This document shows positions 61,101 through 64,000 of a stretch of DNA of 64,000 bases, piece by piece. The stretch comes from Bacillota bacterium (GTDB lineage Bacteria > Bacillota > Clostridia > Christensenellales > Pumilibacteraceae). The notes under the pieces were generated by a model that did no database searches, had not been told where the DNA came from, and worked only from the letters and a program-made list of their open reading frames with translations. The stretch's first letter is position 1, and each line of letters begins with the position of its first letter. The stretch covers positions 1 to 64,000 of the forward strand of contig WRAY01000006.1 in NCBI GenBank assembly GCA_009779975.1, given 5' to 3'. Both the position numbers and the translations under genes were made by a program.

Positions 61101-64000
61101 TGCAAGACAATATCTTTATGAAATAGTTGAAGGAAGGCGCACCTATGAATATTATGTCGGAGCAACTCTTAATGCGCTTAATGAGGCGTTGAATAACGGA
61201 GAGAGATTGCTTAACCAATCAATAATTACAATTGATGAATTAACTCATGCAATAAACAGTATTAATACCGCATTTAGCGGGCTCAGGGTCGACACAACAA
61301 GATTAGTTGTTTTGCTTTCACAAGCACAATGGTTTGAGGATAATATGCATTTATTTGTTGTATTTCCGCCGCAATTTTGGACGCTTCAATATGAAACTCA
61401 AAACATGATTGATGGAAATCCGGCGATTCGGGATTACCTAGAACTTTATGAAGATTTCAGATATTTTCTTGGAAACCTTGAGTTTAATAGCAGTGCGCTC
61501 AATGCCCTAATTCTTCAAGCCCAAGAAATACTCGAAACTCGTCGTGATAACTATTCGGGAAGAAGTATAACAAATCTTGAATATTGGCTGGAAAAAGGGC
61601 TTGATTTTTCCGGCGGGGACCCGGCAGAAATAACAAGCGGACTGGCAAACGCAATCATCAATCTTGTTGATGTTCGTGAACTAAGAGAAGCGTATTCGTT
61701 TGCAAGAGATTTTTCTAATTTGCATATAGGTGACTTTGAGGCAGATATCGGCTCATATACTATCGGAACATTTAACAGACTGCTTCGTGCTATTAATGAA
61801 ACAAACTATGAATTGAATTACGGAGAACTAAGTGCGACAACAGTTGCAAGGCTTATTGCTGAATTAGATTTTGAAAGATATCTTGTTTATGTCGGCAACT
61901 TAAGAGAGGCGTTGGAAATAGCAATCGAATACGATGATCTTGACCGTTTCACAGCAGATACGATTTATGTTTTGATTGGGGCTATTAATCACGCTCAAAA
62001 TATTTTATTATCCGAATATCCGTCTGAGACTGCAATAAATCAAGCGATTGAAAACCTAATTCAGGCGATAGAAGGACTTGAAGAAATTGACTATAATTAC
62101 AGGCTTGAAAACATTCTTCGTGATCTTGAGATTTATCCAAGAATTGCGGCAAACTATACAGTTGGCTCATTTATAGTATTTGAGACATATTTTAACAAAG
62201 CATATGCTCTTATAAATAATGCAAGCGGAAACTATGAATTTGATGAAGTCTACACAGGATTAAGGACAGCGATATCAAATCTTATTTATGTCCGTGACCT
62301 AATCGACTTAATAAGTGAGGCGGAAGATATTGATTTAAATAACTATACAACCGCTACTGCGGACGCATTTAGTCAAGTTTTAAGTGCCGCCATTAATGTT
62401 GCCGAAAATCTAAATGCAATGCGCACGCAAATTGAGCAGGCTATTTATGATTTAATTTATGCACGCGAAAACCTTGTTGAGCGCGGACCCGGTTATGGTG
62501 AGCCGGATCCTGTGACATATCGAGAGCGACTAGAGATTTTCATGAGAACAGTCCAAAATACCAACACTGCTAACTACACATTTGACAGTGCTTATGTGTT
62601 TGAAAATGTTCTATATGCAGTTCAAAATCTCATATATATCGGAGCGGAATATGACTATGAATATGAACAAATATACAATGAATTGCATACTGCTTTTAAT
62701 GCTCTTGTCTATATTCGTGATCTTAATTATTTAATCTATGAGGCGAACAATATTGATTACACTCGATATACCGCTGCATCATGGAGTTATTTTTCGAGCG
62801 TTGTTGAAAGTATAACAGATAGATTGAGTCAAACAGGCGTGACAAGAAGTGAAATTCAAGGAATGATAACTCAAATCAATATTGCACGGGAGGGGCTTGT
62901 TGTTTTCACTTATACGCCGGGTGACACTTATGAAGAAAGGCTCTATAATTTTGTGAATGCTCTTCCGGTTAGAGACAGAAACAGATTCACTGAAACTTCA
63001 TTCAGCAATTTTGAATATTATCTGAATTTGGCAATTGATTTTAATGAAGGGTCTTATTCTGGCTCTCGGACTGCCGAAGAACTCTATCATGCGGTAAGGA
63101 TTGCGAATGAGATGCTTGTTTATATTGGCGATTTAAAAGACCTTGTTGCATATGTTGCGGATTTGAATTATCAGAATTACACAGTCGCATCATTTGAAAA
63201 ATTCTACAATGAACTGAATAATGCAAGCAATGTTTTGTCTAATCCTAATGTTCTTCGTTCGCAAGTTATTGAGGCGAGAATAAGTTTGCAAGATGCATTT
63301 GATAATCTTGAAGAAAAGAACGGCAACGGAAATGGTAATGGTAATGGAAATATCTATGATGATTATTATGAGGAACGAATTTATAAATTTATCAATAACC
63401 TTCCGCATCGTGACAAAAACAGGTTCACTGTGAATTCATTTAGTGTTTTTGAGTATTATTTAAATATTGCGAATCAATTCAATTCCAAAATTTATTCAGG
63501 TGTAATGACTGCGCAAGAAATTTATAGTGCTGTTAGACTTTCAGAAAATAATCTTGTTTATATAGGAGATCTTATTGACTTGATTTTAAGTATCGAAAAC
63601 ATTGACTATAGCAGATACACCGAAATATCATTTTCAGCGCTTGTTTTAGAGTTGTATAACGCTGTTTTAATTTTAGAAAATCCTGACGCAGCAAGGGGAC
63701 AGATAGAGGATGCACTCATAAGGATTGAATATGCCTTTAATGCTTTAGAATTAAGAGGTTACAACCCGCCTCCGCCGCCTCCACCGTCCGACACAAACTG
63801 GGGGGCAATACTTCTTTGGGGAGGGGTCGGACTTGGAGTATTGCTGTTAGTGCTTACTCTTCTTATAGTGCTTGTGCTTTTAAGCAAAAAGAAGAAAAGG
63901 CTTCAAGCAATTGAACAAAGAAAACAGGAAGAATCTGATTTGAAAGCAAAAGCGAAGCAGGCAATAAGCGACGCTTTCACAGCACTCAGTGAAGCAAAAA
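52114..64000 (+). CDS. giant GLUG/helical-repeat surface protein (3' end outside window)
   Basis: The frame stays open from the ATG at 52114 to the window end, at least 3,962 residues. An N-terminal helix (about 17-37) exports or anchors it. Four GLUG-type blocks (about 53-609, 610-1090, 1093-1530, 1531-1955) each open with a W-x-P-I-G / F-x-G-x-F-D-G-x-G-x-x-I unit and then run G-G-L/I-V/I-G repeats; a Gly-rich stretch lies at ~203-336 in block 1. Residues ~1960-3880 are helical FIVAR-like repeats (Y-T-x-x-S-W/F-x-x-F, then A-L/I). Seven prolines precede a transmembrane helix (~3897-3922) and a KKKKR cytosolic tail that continues past the edge. No sortase signal. Probably an adhesin-like wall protein. 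Confidence 0.9.
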   Translation, partial: MRKRNSDVNINIKKSSCKMLIIAMFAIIIFAVLSGGFLLSENKQTRVQSVSPLSMVEIINNESELISFATSVGAGAHREGVTVRLSRDMNMYGLSWTPIGRPSQPFRGTFDAESFVIRNLHIGREQQNMLNENNFIGFFGGTNGAVIRNITLENISYNITGSQGSIGTAAANAGIGSSVTIGGLIAQSTNTIVENVVVSGGIMAFGGQGGLNHVTSSGTGRTGGAGGEVTVGGLIGAKTGGAVRRSTMFGEIYGHGGHGGGGGTGAASSAGGLGGNGGSVIFGGIAGRVGGGGIIEESYINAHVTAGNGRGGNGGNAGSTSGTAGGPGTAGNIVAGGLIGQVGPLAADSATVRHSFFAGHLEILTHANGLRHPGRIRGSGTSQTIGAMNASEGGRAVITGGGIVGLITGNEVSVANSYTAGRISTQHEYFTDGTTPNVRLAGVAGFVQGNNLSIQNTVSLTEFDAQIHLPSPMTPMPNPPVIVHSLTTNPFAVYQDATILNSSAFVSNGNQFFSLQGNSAEGQAARFPSVEPSVFVFNLNQPLLAQFVSGPFPAINWAQMTGVEGMANWLTGPSVPLGQNQWTSPEGITVTHLPVLVNRAWGGLRYDLEININNLTDLINFRNQVNGGRSFLGYTVKLNSDINIGTVTTWIPIGNNIARPFRGIFDGQGNVIRNLRMPAGTSSINAGFFGVTFGATIRNLKLEDPSINVSTTMNMTTTIIGVNTPSTGGIVGLSLGRLRIDNTHVYATPTFLGETFQITSNLTGTTSGTGLVLPLSVTRTGGLVGSAFGFNNHITRSSNNVPVQGASLRRGHGGQVGGLVGIAYRIVLEENMSLGTVQSTHTAQTPNDWARGGGSAVGGIVGNIQSFSIIRNNSSASSVRGMNTLGGIVGWMESWARHSIIERNLFTGEVVSTMTTSTASTTENLVMGGIVGSMGALDMTIRYNIMAGSRIQHIGTMSGSGTATIRVIGQISTLNPNARRVNPSPAAATWQSTINTAVNLVNRDAVIQASNNNFVGIPNAQLRDFGEGIGIDSTRPLISEGMFPGIFSNVSLGSLGVNWDTTNTWFLNEGEAPILRHFLNLDIPLGQAGTSLAPIIISNFSDLSTLRNRVNSGTNFANIHFRMTANIDLGGVNWIPIGIAGQSFNGIFDGGGFEIQGLYNTRTGTGNYRGLFGRTMGGAVIRNISIRNPNIAPRAGLNVGALIGHAQATTVDNVHIHGGQVSAVAGAANTANNVGGIVGQIGNGSSIRNSSTRGTIVKGEVNVGGIVGLSAGTVANTGITLANNFSTGHITGLNAVGGIAGVVRGTTLTTSYSTGAISATGGVVGGIIGQADTQSSRVEDTLSMGSITAFANINAVATSPMAGGIIGRVAINGTIVVNAIATGNIAAQNINTAANANSAVGGIIARVDIGTAVSTVRIDNSVVLSRRIFGYSVTPATRISSIFGNSDTNNGRPLGDGNRIRAGIELSISGREMADTLIYNSNFDMTTVAHYAGAGFGIGTPAATGTRWVLDTGANRGVPYIRALPIPVFTKGDASNPHLISNVDELRDLANKVNNGESRFLGQFIHLTQDLDVGEWGNPIGTSLAASFGGTFNGQGNTIKGLTTPFNRQNGTYGLFGYVAGGTIENLILTRVNIHITGLAANANNVGSLIGHADGGVRVSNVAVKDSIQVRSGGSGAITGAQNIGGLIGNITSRNNFVDRSFSTVNVNGGNNVGGSIGTMAGTTVTRSYASGNVGAHSNAAVGAAGGLVGFMEVFESSVENCFSTSNVTNIRNANNAFSFAGGLIGDVTAANSTIRNSYASGNVAATTLGTGTLATLHGSYSGGLVGRFNAGAGGLIEDSAAFNQILSSNTRNAANTADVNIVRLHAPIAGTTVAAATRSTVENVRFYDAVRSANNLTGNAASLTAIGGTPAFAVENRDEFFPNNFFDSLYIEDLGFSNAFWGIRRSQNNGSPYLRGLFIDISPLTRLINNTISLWHIRTNWTEQTYGALTDALRDAITVQNNTNRTLDDIDEAYLAILDAVNALRGDRSELGDVIMFVREFYFDWAHSFLTARDMPNSQQDIELLLNNLFLNWGNVSIAYNLANSINDNDSNRYTQVQINNAHSALLSAILPANLIINRAELTSLIALAEASNGIEFSETTIEVLETALLRARAAMMQNEIVVSGASRPISAGREVLAATITLREAISALEFDFTLSGFDTLIQVANDIAAIRANQTNRFGVPTGTTIGSPIFDTSAFLVNNVLPLATGFRETHEDSIEGSPVSAVLLKRAIMSELTTAIQAVQFNMTALNDLVVLLSVQRISYSPFQAALTEGFNMLAQNFLPNSEGRIQDTLNPLQSMSVNQFNARYESAIENIIEELFNCLIALRTESQHEADTYPDMYPAAPLPGHPDYFFNLRAGIMNANRVIGDNSRNAEELLNAINWLRHNKFSLSTFRQLLEQARFLINEEHFGGAYFAIGFGELLTAESLASIRYDSFVAPDAVFTPLQVRDAIEDLRDALDGLIINISRFHGTGGYFLRAQVYATPFGGFTIPTQIAMFNFLVNATNLGLANANQAHFNQLAAGVAANETVEEINRLSRTTYRDAFISQIQAFRIAFESRIYERENLAQAINNVESHKAYRNSNQPFRMGHAPFVFDDGAWYDYNSNRVNADGILVNADGSVREFLTYTSASWNDVRNEVNAARIVYFDIRATRTQIDEAAQNVLDAMNVLTTNTTRVEELLDIAENIIYNPGLFVPSTIESLKEIVDEISYELGNKRSFEEWQYDFERLQYAINNVQINVAALQALIDEAQALLPYYYRYTPLSWNTFTSMFTHVSATFNDIVDSSVGFDAATVTSLFNMLRASMNALRADVSLLVSRYEFARSLNPIFMTMASASALNDVLIEVAQVISNQNTSFTEVNEVLEELNYVLDNIAVNRTQLRLTIENAKIQLERFFTTTSINNLTAAIDAAELVYDELLAGYEGVQALMASNSAILNAVSSLIVDNTALSSVIFLARQYLYEIVEGRRTYEYYVGATLNALNEALNNGERLLNQSIITIDELTHAINSINTAFSGLRVDTTRLVVLLSQAQWFEDNMHLFVVFPPQFWTLQYETQNMIDGNPAIRDYLELYEDFRYFLGNLEFNSSALNALILQAQEILETRRDNYSGRSITNLEYWLEKGLDFSGGDPAEITSGLANAIINLVDVRELREAYSFARDFSNLHIGDFEADIGSYTIGTFNRLLRAINETNYELNYGELSATTVARLIAELDFERYLVYVGNLREALEIAIEYDDLDRFTADTIYVLIGAINHAQNILLSEYPSETAINQAIENLIQAIEGLEEIDYNYRLENILRDLEIYPRIAANYTVGSFIVFETYFNKAYALINNASGNYEFDEVYTGLRTAISNLIYVRDLIDLISEAEDIDLNNYTTATADAFSQVLSAAINVAENLNAMRTQIEQAIYDLIYARENLVERGPGYGEPDPVTYRERLEIFMRTVQNTNTANYTFDSAYVFENVLYAVQNLIYIGAEYDYEYEQIYNELHTAFNALVYIRDLNYLIYEANNIDYTRYTAASWSYFSSVVESITDRLSQTGVTRSEIQGMITQINIAREGLVVFTYTPGDTYEERLYNFVNALPVRDRNRFTETSFSNFEYYLNLAIDFNEGSYSGSRTAEELYHAVRIANEMLVYIGDLKDLVAYVADLNYQNYTVASFEKFYNELNNASNVLSNPNVLRSQVIEARISLQDAFDNLEEKNGNGNGNGNGNIYDDYYEERIYKFINNLPHRDKNRFTVNSFSVFEYYLNIANQFNSKIYSGVMTAQEIYSAVRLSENNLVYIGDLIDLILSIENIDYSRYTEISFSALVLELYNAVLILENPDAARGQIEDALIRIEYAFNALELRGYNPPPPPPPSDTNWGAILLWGGVGLGVLLLVLTLLIVLVLLSKKKKRLQAIEQRKQEESDLKAKAKQAISDAFTALSEAK
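62929..63595 (+). repeat. tandem ~438-bp (146-aa) protein repeat in the giant gene
   Basis: Y-E-E-R-L-Y-N-F-V-N-A-L-P near 62929 recurs as Y-E-E-R-I-Y-K-F-I-N-N-L-P near 63367. The ~75 residues after each (R-D-x-N-R-F-T, F-E-Y-Y-L-N, A-V-R, L-V-Y-I-G-D-L) are closely similar. An N-G-N-G-N-G linker at ~63321-63351 separates the copies. Confidence 0.75.

Overview
The window is a low-GC bacterial chromosome segment, apparently from an uncultured Clostridia-type member of the Bacillota. The signs are CotF-type spore-coat proteins, an infC-rpmI-rplT operon behind an attenuator leader, a yybS-rplI pair, lipoproteins with classical lipoboxes, tRNAs with encoded CCA, a TPP riboswitch before an ECF-type thiamine transporter, and giant GLUG/helical-repeat surface proteins. 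Most of it is densely packed housekeeping DNA with small accessory insertions. No phage, transposase or CRISPR array was seen.

Layout. 1-5.1 kb: the end of a surface protein, a cyclic-2,3-diphosphoglycerate-synthetase-like GTPase, a minus-strand operon for a metallothionein-like Cys-rich peptide plus an XRE regulator with a Cys-rich tail, and membrane/lipoprotein genes, one resembling the SecD head domain. 5.1-10.1 kb: riboflavin genes ribD-ribE-ribBA-(membrane protein)-ribH. 10.2-17.3 kb: tsaE-tsaB-rimI, an alpha/beta hydrolase with a membrane-embedded MurF-type ligase, two spore-coat genes, recX, a P1-family peptidase and acpS. 17.4-23.9 kb: tRNA-Arg, a lipoprotein, an acyltransferase-like GNAT, a serine hydrolase, a broken and an intact tRNA-Thr, a possible HEPN protein, and ogt. 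23.9-34.7 kb: thrS, a 5-formyl-THF cyclo-ligase, rsmD, an 893-aa MORN protein, coaD, a DAHP synthase, a patatin and cysK. 34.8-45.9 kb: cysE, HIT, yybS-rplI, pdxST, a ComEC-like hydrolase, an M24 peptidase, a 3-methyladenine glycosylase and an ABC exporter. 45.9-51.1 kb: TPP riboswitch-thiT, pyrF, infC-rpmI-rplT and an rRNA methyltransferase. 51.2-64 kb: a Ser/Thr kinase divergent from a giant surface protein (at least 3,962 aa) that runs off the right edge.

Recurring themes. (1) Several genes have a canonical -35/-10 promoter whose -10 box ends only 6-9 nt before the start codon and have no Shine-Dalgarno sequence, which predicts leaderless mRNAs. (2) Short palindromic repeats (GTAGGGGCG-type and a TTCACTTCGTTCAGAATGAC type) sit in many gene gaps and in some cases reach into gene ends. 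(3) The most distinctive candidates for something new are the metallothionein-like/XRE operon at 2.4-2.9 kb, the TPP riboswitch apparently interrupted by a 158-nt element with inverted ends, the stand-alone SecD-head lipoprotein, and the membrane-integrated Mur ligase.
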